NCBI GenBank assembly: GCA_030634545.1
Contig: DAOWAN010000014.1
Span: 1-32,956 of the forward strand
Direction of reading: 5' to 3'
From: Candidatus Nanohalarchaeota archaeon
Lineage (GTDB): Archaea; EX4484-52; B79-G9
DNA: 32,956 nt
The translations under genes were made by a program, and so were the position numbers. Positions 7,603 through 15,500 of the stretch are shown here, one piece after another (position 1 is the stretch's first letter; each line of letters starts with the position of its first letter). The notes under the pieces were generated by a model, which was not told the origin of the DNA, did no database searches, and saw only the letters and a program-made list of their open reading frames with translations.

Positions 7603-8617
7603 ACTTCTTAAGTCCTAATGCATCATCAGTCTTTCTTACTGACTCTTTGGCATCTGTGACTGTGTTCATCATTGCTCTTATGCAGTCTATGTTTTCAGGG
7701 ACAACGTCTGATTCCTGGTGAACTGCCTGTATGTAGAATAGCTCACCGTCAACTACGTTGATGCTCTCGTCCCATACTGCTATCTCGTTTAGGTCGCTGC
7801 GCGTCCTTCCCATGTCGCGCGCAAGTTCCATGACTTCTGCTGTTGATGTGAGTCCTTCGCTTGCTTTTACAAGTATTACGCGCGGCGTGTTTGAAAAAAT
7901 CTCTTTCACATCATCTACACTTGCGTTCTTATTTAGTTCTACGCATACTGTGTGAAGATGCATCAGTGTTGTCGGTACAATTACTGCGCTGGTCATTATC
8001 TTCATGTCAGGAAAAATCGTGTTTACATCAGGTCCGTGATGGCTGGGAACTGTTGGCGGGTTTGGGACTATCGCGTTGACTGGTCCTTTCTTTGAATTTC
8101 CCGGGTCCGGTCCGCGCCTGATTAGTGTGACGCGCGCTTTCTTTACGCCCAGCTTCTTATCAATAGCACTTAGTGTCCTGCACAGGCCTGTGGTGTTGCA
8201 TGACACCACGCGTACAAAGTCTTTGCCGATGCTGTCTGCATAGTTGCCCATGGCATTGAATGATACATCACCGGTTCCTGATTTCTCACCACCCTGGAAA
8301 ATCGCCTTGACGCCGGCAGATTTGTAGATTGGCTTGTTTTGGATACCTACCTTACCTGGTGTACAGTCGATGACAATGTCTGCAAGTTTCAACAGATCAT
8401 CAAGTGTGCCTTCAACTTTTAGGCCTGCGTCTGTAAAGGCAGGCATATTTTCAGCGCAATTTACAAAAAGAGGATAACCCTGCTCAATAGCACGTCTTGC
8501 CTCAAATGTAGGTCTTGTCTTTACTACACCTACAATCTTCATATCATCCTGAAGCGACACAGCGTCTGCCACGCGCTTACCGATTGTCCCGTATCCATTT
8601 ACAGCTACAGCTATCAT
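7595..8617 (-). CDS. gap: type II glyceraldehyde-3-phosphate dehydrogenase (phosphorylating, archaeal)
   Basis: Catalyses the reversible oxidation of glyceraldehyde 3-phosphate with phosphate and NAD(P)+ to 1,3-bisphosphoglycerate in the cytosol. In many archaea it works mainly in gluconeogenesis. The 340-aa length is normal for the archaeal class. The N-terminus has the Rossmann motif [10 protein letters not shown]. The catalytic Cys lies in [12 protein letters not shown] (residue about 140). The RRGPDP and [14 protein letters not shown] segments are typical of the archaeal enzyme. I chose ATG 8617, giving the family-typical [10 protein letters not shown] start. An ATG at 8623 and a GTG at 8626 are in frame just upstream and overlap the AAGGATGTGAT ribosome site. 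It is the last gene of the operon, 46 nt after pgk, the enzyme that uses its product. Confidence 0.96.
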   Translation of the reverse strand: MIAVAVNGYGTIGKRVADAVSLQDDMKIVGVVKTRPTFEARRAIEQGYPLFVNCAENMPAFTDAGLKVEGTLDDLLKLADIVIDCTPGKVGIQNKPIYKSAGVKAIFQGGEKSGTGDVSFNAMGNYADSIGKDFVRVVSCNTTGLCRTLSAIDKKLGVKKARVTLIRRGPDPGNSKKGPVNAIVPNPPTVPSHHGPDVNTIFPDMKIMTSAVIVPTTLMHLHTVCVELNKNASVDDVKEIFSNTPRVILVKASEGLTSTAEVMELARDMGRTRSDLNEIAVWDESINVVDGELFYIQAVHQESDVVPENIDCIRAMMNTVTDAKESVRKTDDALGLKKWW

Positions 8618-8663
8618 ATACATCACATCCTTACATTAGTTTAATTTCAGAATTAACTGGTTA

Positions 8664-9926
8664 CTATTCTGACTTATTAACATGATTATTATATTTTGAC
8701 CTCACTATCAAAGGTGCTCTCTTCTGCGCTGAGTTCACAAGCGCATCAACTGCCGGCAGGCGTTCACCTGCCATAAATAATATATATGCTCCGCCGCCTG
8801 TAGAGACGTGAGCTACTTTATCCAATAGATTCATCTGCTCTGCTGCAAGTGCAAGATGTCCTCCTCCAAGGACTGTGAAGGCTCTGCATTCATGCATTGC
8901 TTTTAGAAGTTCATGTGTGCCTTTTTCGAATCCTTTCTTCTCAAACATGCCCGCTGGACCGTTGCAGACTACAGTTGCTGCCTCTTCAAGAATCCGCGTA
9001 TATCTCCTGATGGTCCGATCTCCAATGTCAAGAATCGGGAAATCTGTAGGCAGAGTAGATACAGGCATCTCAATTCTTTTGCCATTCACACAGATCGCAA
9101 TATCTATTGGCATCTCAATCCTTGACCCGTACCTTGCAAGCAGTCTTTTAGCCCGCGGAATCTCAAGGTCTGCCTTTTTTTTGACAAGAGTATTATATGT
9201 AGTATCACCGACATCTTCACCGCGCGCAACAAGGAACACAAGCCCAACAAGACCTGATGTGATAATCTTGTCGCATGCATCTGCATCCAGCATCTGCTCA
9301 ACAACTTTCATTGTGTCATCAATCTTGCTTCCGCCAGCTGCAAATACAGATGGTCGCTCCGGCGCTTTTGAGACTTTTGATAAAATCTCAAGTTCTTTCT
9401 GCAAGACCCTGCCTGCAAAACTTGGGACTACTTCTGGAAATCCCACCAGAGATACATGGCTCCTGTGTGCTGCAGCAAAAGCATCATTGACATAGTAATC
9501 TATCAGAGGTGCAAGTTCGCGCACCATGTGCGCTTCGTGCTGGTTCTCTTTTCGCGCAGTTTCCTCTGCATTAAAACGCACATTTTCTAGAAGTATGATG
9601 TCCCCGTCACAAAGCTTTTTTATGCTGTTCTTTGCATGGGTCCCGAAAAGGTCATCTACATATACAACATTTTTTTGGACATGCTTAGATAGTGCCTCTG
9701 CATGCTTATCAAGTCGTATAAGATCTGAATCTCCGGCTCTTCCCTGGTGCGCCATAACAACAACTTTTGCACCGCGCTCTGCAAGCTCCCTGATTGTTTC
9801 AGAATGGCGCCGTATCCGGATATTATCAATAATCTCATTATTTTCATCCATCGGCGAATTAAGATCTGTCCTTACAAGAACGGTCTTTCCGCGAACATCA
9901 AAATCATCCATTTTCAGGAATTGCAT
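8664..9926 (-). CDS. pgk: phosphoglycerate kinase
   Basis: Transfers phosphate between 1,3-bisphosphoglycerate and ADP (3-phosphoglycerate and ATP) in lower glycolysis and gluconeogenesis. Its 420 aa match archaeal PGKs. Visible motifs are the N-terminal RTDLNSPM substrate loop, AHQGR, the HRSHVSLVGF segment, GGSKIDDTMKV in the hinge and C-terminal half, GPAGMFE, and the nucleotide-site glycines in VLGGGH and STGGGA. The frame stays open further upstream, but the extra residues are antisense-like and run into the nucleotidyltransferase gene. ATG 9926 has AAGGAG 10 nt upstream. ATG 9911 (MDDFDV) is the alternative and overlaps the upstream stop by 8 nt. Either way the gene overlaps the nucleotidyltransferase and is probably translationally coupled to it. 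Confidence 0.95.
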   Translation of the reverse strand: MQFLKMDDFDVRGKTVLVRTDLNSPMDENNEIIDNIRIRRHSETIRELAERGAKVVVMAHQGRAGDSDLIRLDKHAEALSKHVQKNVVYVDDLFGTHAKNSIKKLCDGDIILLENVRFNAEETARKENQHEAHMVRELAPLIDYYVNDAFAAAHRSHVSLVGFPEVVPSFAGRVLQKELEILSKVSKAPERPSVFAAGGSKIDDTMKVVEQMLDADACDKIITSGLVGLVFLVARGEDVGDTTYNTLVKKKADLEIPRAKRLLARYGSRIEMPIDIAICVNGKRIEMPVSTLPTDFPILDIGDRTIRRYTRILEEAATVVCNGPAGMFEKKGFEKGTHELLKAMHECRAFTVLGGGHLALAAEQMNLLDKVAHVSTGGGAYILFMAGERLPAVDALVNSAQKRAPLIVRSKYNNHVNKSE

Positions 9927-10767
9927 TAACATCCCACTCCTTAATTGCTTTTTCATATATTTCGGGGGTATCCAGATGGAACCATTTACCGTCATATACG
10001 TAACCTGCAAGTTTACCTGCTTTTGCAAGCTCCTCAAAGACGCTCTCAATCATAATCTTATTGTCAACAACTGTCGGGACATTGTCCAGAAGTTCCGGCT
10101 CAAGCATAAAGACCCCTGCATTTATCAGGTTGCTTGGCGCTTCACCGGGCTGTGGCTTTTCAATGAATCCTGTAATCTTTTCACCTTTAAGCTTAGCTAC
10201 ACCATAAGAGGTTGTGTCTGATGTGGTTGTAAGAGCCATTGTAGCCAGGACCCTGTTGCTCCTGTGTGTCGCAAGCATATCATGAATATCCACTCTTGAG
10301 AGCACGTCCCCGTATAAAAGAAGAAATGTGTCATTTACCATGCCTTTTGCAGATTTCAGGAAACCTGCGGTGCCGTGGGGCTTATCTTCGATGATATATC
10401 GTATGTTTACGCCGATTGCCCGTCCTTTCCCGAAATAGGATATGATTTTCTCATGCTTATAATCAACAACAAGAATTATGTCTGTAATACCCTCGGCTTT
10501 CAGGTGCCTGACGATATATTCAAGAACCGGCTTGTCAGAAACAGTCATCAATGGCTTTGGAACTTCGTAAGTGATGGGCTTCATCTTCTGCCCTTCGCCC
10601 CCGCAAAGAATTACAGCCTGCGTTATCGCCTGCTCATTGAGGGTTTTCATAAGGATTTTCTCAATTGCATGCGAACGGTTTTTGACATTGTAGCCATCCA
10701 CCATGCGGTCTATCCTTATGACCAGTTCTTCGTCCAGAGTTATTGAAATACGATGTTTGCCTGCCAT
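9904..10767 (-). CDS. ribbon-helix-helix domain fused to a sugar-phosphate nucleotidyltransferase
   Basis: A 287-aa two-domain protein. Residues 1-46 are a CopG/Arc-type ribbon-helix-helix: a beta strand (RISITLDEEL), a helix, then NRSHAIEKIL. From about residue 50 there is a nucleotidyltransferase of the glucose-1-phosphate type. Its signature ILCGGEGQKMKPITYEVPKPLM keeps the Gly-rich loop, but the usual Thr-Arg-Leu is Gln-Lys-Met. Other motifs are LLLYGDVL (metal-binding Asp), GxxEKP and the NAGVFMLEP segment. Family members make NDP-sugars from NTP and a sugar 1-phosphate. There is no left-handed helix domain at the C-terminus. It is first in an operon with pgk and gap. A perfect palindrome at its predicted transcription start suggests the DNA-binding half could regulate the operon. 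The substrate cannot be told from sequence. Confidence 0.88.
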   Translation of the reverse strand: MAGKHRISITLDEELVIRIDRMVDGYNVKNRSHAIEKILMKTLNEQAITQAVILCGGEGQKMKPITYEVPKPLMTVSDKPVLEYIVRHLKAEGITDIILVVDYKHEKIISYFGKGRAIGVNIRYIIEDKPHGTAGFLKSAKGMVNDTFLLLYGDVLSRVDIHDMLATHRSNRVLATMALTTTSDTTSYGVAKLKGEKITGFIEKPQPGEAPSNLINAGVFMLEPELLDNVPTVVDNKIMIESVFEELAKAGKLAGYVYDGKWFHLDTPEIYEKAIKEWDVNAIPENG

Positions 10768-10817
10768 GGAAACACAGATACCTTTTAGTATATTATTGTT
10801 TTTCTCTCATGTTCGCG

Positions 10818-10836
10818 GGTAATACTTTGTATTACC
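10818..10836. promoter_or_regulatory. perfect palindrome at the operon start: candidate operator
   Basis: GGTAATAC-TTT-GTATTACC has 8-bp perfect arms. It lies about 20 bp downstream of the TATA box, on the expected transcription start, and 51 bp before the start codon. Ribbon-helix-helix repressors bind such inverted repeats as dimers of dimers, and the first gene encodes such a domain. Autoregulation is therefore an inference. Confidence 0.55.
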
Positions 10837-10853
10837 TATTATACTGCGGATAT

Positions 10854-10863
10854 GTTTATATAC
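10854..10863 (-). promoter_or_regulatory. TATA box of the nucleotidyltransferase-pgk-gap operon
   Basis: GTATATAAAC on the - strand. A start about 25 bp downstream falls near 10832 and gives a leader of about 65 nt. Confidence 0.65.
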
Positions 10864-10877
10864 TTATGGTTGATGTT

Positions 10878-10897
10878 GGTGCTGTTTGCTCATTTAT
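10878..10897. repeat. attachment-like 20-bp direct repeat, left copy
   Basis: Matches 12525-12544 at 19 of 20 positions, with a 15-bp identical core TGTTTGCTCATTTAT. With its partner it brackets the 312-aa gene and its long repeats. Confidence 0.6.
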
Positions 10898-11035
10898 AAT
10901 CACAATTTGTATTCAGTATAATGATTTTCCAACAATCAGATGATATGAAATTCGACTTACTTTTTGTACATACAGTATCTTTAGTGTTTGAAAAATTAAT
11001 AGTGTAATGACTCAAACAAGTCATGAAACAACACA
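10891..11035. repeat. 145-bp direct repeat, copy 1
   Basis: Matches 12163-12307 in the same orientation with nine mismatches (about 94% identity). Near its right end is a small stem, ATGACT-CAAACA-AGTCAT; copy 2 keeps only the inner 4 bp. The peptide read antisense through both copies shows as many replacing as silent changes, so it is probably non-coding. Confidence 0.9.
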
Positions 11036-11087
11036 ATGTTTGAACACGACCAAGCTATCTGCTTTTAAAACACAAACCGAAAGAGAT

Positions 11088-11099
11088 ATAAAGTATAAC
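11088..11099 (+). promoter_or_regulatory. TATA box for the 312-aa gene
   Basis: GATATAAAGTATAA lies about 60 bp upstream of ATG 11155. The predicted leader of about 35 nt carries the GAGGAG ribosome site. Confidence 0.5.
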
Positions 11100-11154
11100 T
11101 TCTACTAAGTAGCAATATACAGCCCAATAATACTTGTGTTTAGAGGAGATATTT

Positions 11155-12093
11155 ATGTTAGTCAAAACCATGACCAGAATTAAGAAACCCTATGAAACAG
11201 AAATAGAGAATATACTCGCCAGAGGACTCAGAAAACTCCCCGAGCAAAAAACAGGAAAGGTGCTATACATAATTCATCCGGAAAGCAATACTTATGACGG
11301 AGATCCTTCAGAGGCTGCAAAAGAGGGTGTAAATAAATATGTCAACCAAGCAGCAGATCAAAACGATATAGCAAGGCTTGTTTATCCGTTATCTGTCGGC
11401 GTGTATATCGATCCTCAAATAGTTACCGATATCCGCGGTGGAGATAATGAGTCTACATGGGTAGATTTTGGTGATTTGGAAGGCGTTGATGAAGTAACAC
11501 TTGTCGGAGGGAATTTAAGAAAATGCTTAGGTATAACTTATAATAACATTGTATCTGAGCTCATGCATTATTCTGAACTTACAGAGGTAGAAAATCCAGA
11601 ACTAAATGTTGTACTTCCTCTTGAAAGCATATACACAGAATATGGATGTACTGCAGAAAAAGAATTTTTAGCAGGAATTTCTTCTTTGGGCAACGAAAAA
11701 GACTCTATTATCACTTTGTTGAGCGGGATAAATCCCGAAAGGAATCATCACGATAAAACTCTTTTAGAGTATGGTTTTATTAATCCCCATACAAACCAGA
11801 CGATAAATTTGTATGAAAATGGTAAACTGAGTCACACTTTTTGCGGGGATGAAATAGATTCTTTGACAATTGATGATGAACCGGAACTCACAGAACCCGG
11901 CACGATTAGAATAGAGTGCTGTCTACCCCCTCTCGGTCTTCCGAAAACCATGATCAATTTAAATGTTTTGTACGATGAATCCAAGAAATACAGTGAACCT
12001 GTTGACACTAAATTGGCAGAGATAGTAATGGATAGATGGAAACGGATAAACGAACCCGTACAACAAAAAGAGCATCACGTTGTTTACATATAA
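11155..12093 (+). CDS. hypothetical protein, 312 aa, in a repeat-flanked cassette
   Basis: I do not recognise the family. The protein is soluble, acidic, and has no signal peptide or membrane helix. Recognisable secondary structure includes a strand-turn (KVLYIIHPES) at about residues 30-40, a helical stretch (EAAKEGVNKYVNQAADQ), a second strand (VDEVTLVGGNLRKCLGITYNNIVSEL) suggestive of an alpha/beta nucleotide- or substrate-binding fold, and a C-terminal beta-rich part with several Cys (FCGDE, IECCLPPLG). The start at ATG 11155 is set by AGAGGAGAT 6 nt upstream; an in-frame ATG at 11134 lacks one. The gene lies alone between two 145-bp direct repeats, on the opposite strand to its neighbours, suggesting acquisition as a unit. 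Function unknown. Confidence 0.75.
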   Translation: MLVKTMTRIKKPYETEIENILARGLRKLPEQKTGKVLYIIHPESNTYDGDPSEAAKEGVNKYVNQAADQNDIARLVYPLSVGVYIDPQIVTDIRGGDNESTWVDFGDLEGVDEVTLVGGNLRKCLGITYNNIVSELMHYSELTEVENPELNVVLPLESIYTEYGCTAEKEFLAGISSLGNEKDSIITLLSGINPERNHHDKTLLEYGFINPHTNQTINLYENGKLSHTFCGDEIDSLTIDDEPELTEPGTIRIECCLPPLGLPKTMINLNVLYDESKKYSEPVDTKLAEIVMDRWKRINEPVQQKEHHVVYI

Positions 12094-12162
12094 AGAACTA
12101 ACCCCCAGTGGTTATGTTTCAAATAAAAAAACGTGGAACTGATGTGTGATTGCCAAGGCATC

Positions 12163-12307
12163 CATTTATCATCACAATTTGTATTCAGCATAACGATTTC
12201 CCAACAATCAGAGGATATGAAATTCGACTTACTTTTTGTACAGACCGTATCTTTAGTGTTTGAAAAATTAATGGTGTAACGACTCAAACAAGTCATGAAA
12301 CAACACA
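12163..12307. repeat. 145-bp direct repeat, copy 2
   Basis: Same orientation as 10891-11035 and offset by 1272 bp. It lies 70 bp after the stop of the 312-aa gene. Confidence 0.9.
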
Positions 12308-12352
12308 TCAGGCATTACGCTTTTGACGGCTATTGTAACAATATATAGCGAA

Positions 12353-12494
12353 GGCACTAATAAATTGAGTGAAGTGCCTCCCCATATCCTTAAAATTGCC
12401 ATGCAATTTTAGGATTGCGGAATTGCGACCCAATTCCTAATTTCGCAATATAGGAAATCGGAACGATTTGCGAAATCCAGAAAATCGAAGATTT
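12353..12494. repeat. cluster of five consecutive hairpins
   Basis: Five perfect or near-perfect inverted repeats follow one another. GGCACT/AGTGCC is at 12353-12378. TAAAATTGC-CAT-GCAATTTTA is at 12391-12411. GGAATTG/CAATTCC is at 12419-12437. ATTTCGC/GCGAAAT is at 12440-12476 and encloses AAATCG-GAA-CGATTT at 12455-12469. AAATC-GAA-GATTT is at 12482-12494. The GAA loops recall those at 6759-6777 and 6849-6861. It could be a structured RNA, the end of a mobile element, or a REP-like cluster. Confidence 0.6.
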
Positions 12495-12524
12495 ACCCGG
12501 ATAGATCAAGGCAACTTGGTTTTA

Positions 12525-12562
12525 GGTGATGTTTGCTCATTTATTTCATGCCTTGACTATAG
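12525..12562. repeat. attachment-like direct repeat, right copy, and 34-bp dispersed repeat copy 2
   Basis: Positions 12525-12544 match 10878-10897 (19 of 20). Positions 12529-12562 match 2559-2592 (30 of 34). It ends 15 bp from the stop codon of the macroglobulin gene. Confidence 0.6.
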
Positions 12563-12576
12563 ATGTATTTCTTATT

Positions 12577-15500
12577 TTACTGAGTTACTTCTATTTCAAC
12601 TGGTTGTACTTCATCTCTCAAATCAGGGTTGTAATAATCATATACTGTAGATTTTGTAGTTTTAGCCTTTATCGGATACTTTGCCTTCAAGCCATATTCA
12701 AGATTAATTCCCTCGTGGTCAAGGTACCGGATGTAAATTATGATCTGTCTTCCTGTTACATCATATTTCTCTATGGTTCCTTTTTCCACTTCTTTTTGCA
12801 ATTCGCCTGAAATTACAGAGAAACCTGGAGGGATCCCTACATCTATTATGGCATTGTTAACAAATCCTTCTCCATGATAGACTGCATTGACTTTCGCTGT
12901 CACTATATCATTAACTCTCAATTCTGTCTTGTCATAGTCAAGATCAATGGTAATCAAATCCTTTGATGGTAACGTGATGCCATCCCAGTCAATATAGTAT
13001 ACGCCCACCATCTGATAAAATAAGTTACCTTCGCCCTGCATTGTAATTTTTATTGGTGTATCTCCTTTTTTAGCATATTGTTTGAGTTCAACCAGCTGCA
13101 GGACATCACTATTATCTTCATTGATTATTATTGTTTCAACCAATTCATCATCTACAAATATCTGTATGCTGGCATCTGCTACTTCACTATTTCCTGTTAA
13201 AGCATTAATCATGGATTTTAAAGACAATATTGTGGCAAAGGTTGACCCCCATGAACCATGACTATCCTTTTGGTTAACAATATATGTCAATATCTTATTT
13301 ACATCGGCACCACCATATCCTGCTTCTATATAAGCAAGGGCAGCCAATGAGGTTGTTTCCACATCCTTCATAGTTCCCTGTCCACCCATGACTGTTTTAG
13401 GATTGGTGTCTGTCCTGCCAGAAGATTCCCAATACATTGTTTTTGCATCCCTGACAGCCCGGGCATCCAATTCCTGTAGTACAGGCAAGCTCTTCTTGTT
13501 GTTGTAATTTGCAAGTGCATTCCCGCATAGGGCAAGAGTATAGCTATCCTCGTTCTCCAGGTCAATATTTTCTTCAATGTATTCAGCTGTTTTCTGTAGA
13601 TCATCATAACCTGTGTATGCAAGGCTCCATGCAACAAAGCAAGTTGATGTCATCTTATTTGATTGGACCTGTAAACCGGAAGTATGAAGTCTGCCTTCAG
13701 GTTCAAAACTTCCGTCTCCGTTCATCTGGGAAACAATATATTCCTGTGTTCTATCAACGATGTTATCATCAATCTCATACACATTTGCCATGTCATTGAA
13801 TTCCATCAATCCATAAGCAGAGAGCATCAGATTGGCTTCTTCCGGTGGTCCAAACCAAGTCCATCCTCCTTTTGTGTCTGATTCAAAGCTCATAAGCCTC
13901 TGATAGCCTGTGCTGATATATTGTTCTGATCTAAACTGAATTTCAGGGTTAATCTGGTTGGTTCTCTTCATATAATCAAGGATAAGAAGGTTAGGATAGG
14001 TTATTGAGGATGTCTGTTCAAAGCATCCGTGAGGCATCCTAAGCATTGAATCTAATCCCTCGACAAGCTGGCTAAAGATGCCGGGGTAGATTTTAACAAA
14101 TAATCTTTCACTGTCATCAATTGCTTCAAGCGGTACATTAATTGTTTTTTCAACACTGCCTTCTAATCTATCGCTGTGCGAAACCCTGAACTCTTTTCCA
14201 TCCGGAACTATCTCAATAATTCTTGATATTGCATCACTCTTTTTGCTTCCATGGGCATAGACTGTCAATTTATGATTGCCTAATTTTTTTGCCTTTATCC
14301 TAAAATACACAACATCAATATCATTTGCACCTATGTCGTGTGTCTTTGTAGATTCATCAAGCAATTCAAACCAGGGTTCTTCCTGTAGCTGTAATCTTAC
14401 TGATTGTTGCGTCTCTAAATAATTAAATACAGAGATAGGAATACTTACTTCGTCTTCCTGAGTCAAGCTTATCGGCAGGTCGATGTCAACAAAGAAATCC
14501 TGAAAAACAATCATCTGGGCATTATCTGAACCAAGGTCTCCATCAAGTGAATTTGCCAGGGCAGTTATTCTCCAGGAGGTAATTGAATCTGCCATCTTAA
14601 GATTTAGTGTAGCTTTGCCACTATCATCAGTGATAATCTGCGGGTTTGAATACAATGTTTCAGGGAAGAATTGTCTTACTCTTAGAGTTTTATCATCCCG
14701 GGATTCATCTGCTGCGAATTCTATTTCTCCTTTCATTGCTTTATCAGTCATAGCCATCCGGTCTAAGTCTCTAGCATCCCATGCCATGCCTCCCTCCAGA
14801 ACATCACCTGCACCAAATGTCGCAAGATTACCTGCAAATAAGAACGCGCTTCCAAACAACGGCAGTAAAAGTAACAGAAGAGCAATCAACAATGATGGAA
14901 CCGCAAGCTTGTTCTTCAATCTTAAAAAATCTACGGCGTATATTCCATAAATTATCGGAATAACCAGTGCAGCTATACTTACCCAAAGCATATTCTTCAT
15001 GTTTTCACTATATTCTCCCAGAAATGTAAACGCAGGAAATACGATAATATAGAGCAATAATAGCAGAGTAATCCAAAGTAGATTCGTGTCATTATTTTTT
15101 GCGTATCTTATCAACACAACTAATGAATATATTATTGCCATTAAAATTAAAATTGGGACTGCCAGCATAATCAGGTCATCATACAGGTAGAAAACTTCCA
15201 TCAAGGGCGTTAACATCAATGCCAACAGTATTGGGATAAGCATGGTTGAGATAAAGAATGTTTTGAAATCATCTTTTTTTCCTGATCGTACGGACAACTT
15301 AATAGCTGATATTAAAGCAATAATCAATATCACCAATTCAATGCCGTATATTGCGTCCATTAATCCATATCCTACGCTGTGTACAACCACGTCAAATATC
15401 CAAAATAGAATACCTATCAATATGACTGTTCCAAGTAATAACAGAATAGATAATCCTAAATCCTTTAACAGTTTCTTCTTTTGATTCCTGCGCCCATAAA

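Noticed and set aside
8875-9495. 206-aa + strand open frame opposite pgk
   Set aside because: A mirror of the strongly conserved pgk gene, with Ser/Thr-rich shadow composition and no start signals.
9930-10049. Longer N-terminus for phosphoglycerate kinase
   Set aside because: The extra residues are read out of frame through the conserved end of the nucleotidyltransferase, lack family similarity and lack a ribosome site.
10891-12307. 145-bp direct repeats as insertion-sequence long terminal repeats
   Set aside because: No transposase, integrase or reverse transcriptase motif occurs between them, so an autonomous element is not supported. A cassette is reported instead.
12084-12308. Open frame antisense through the 145-bp repeat copy 2
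   Set aside because: In copy 1 it ends early, and the differences between copies include as many amino-acid changes as silent ones, so there is no sign of coding constraint.
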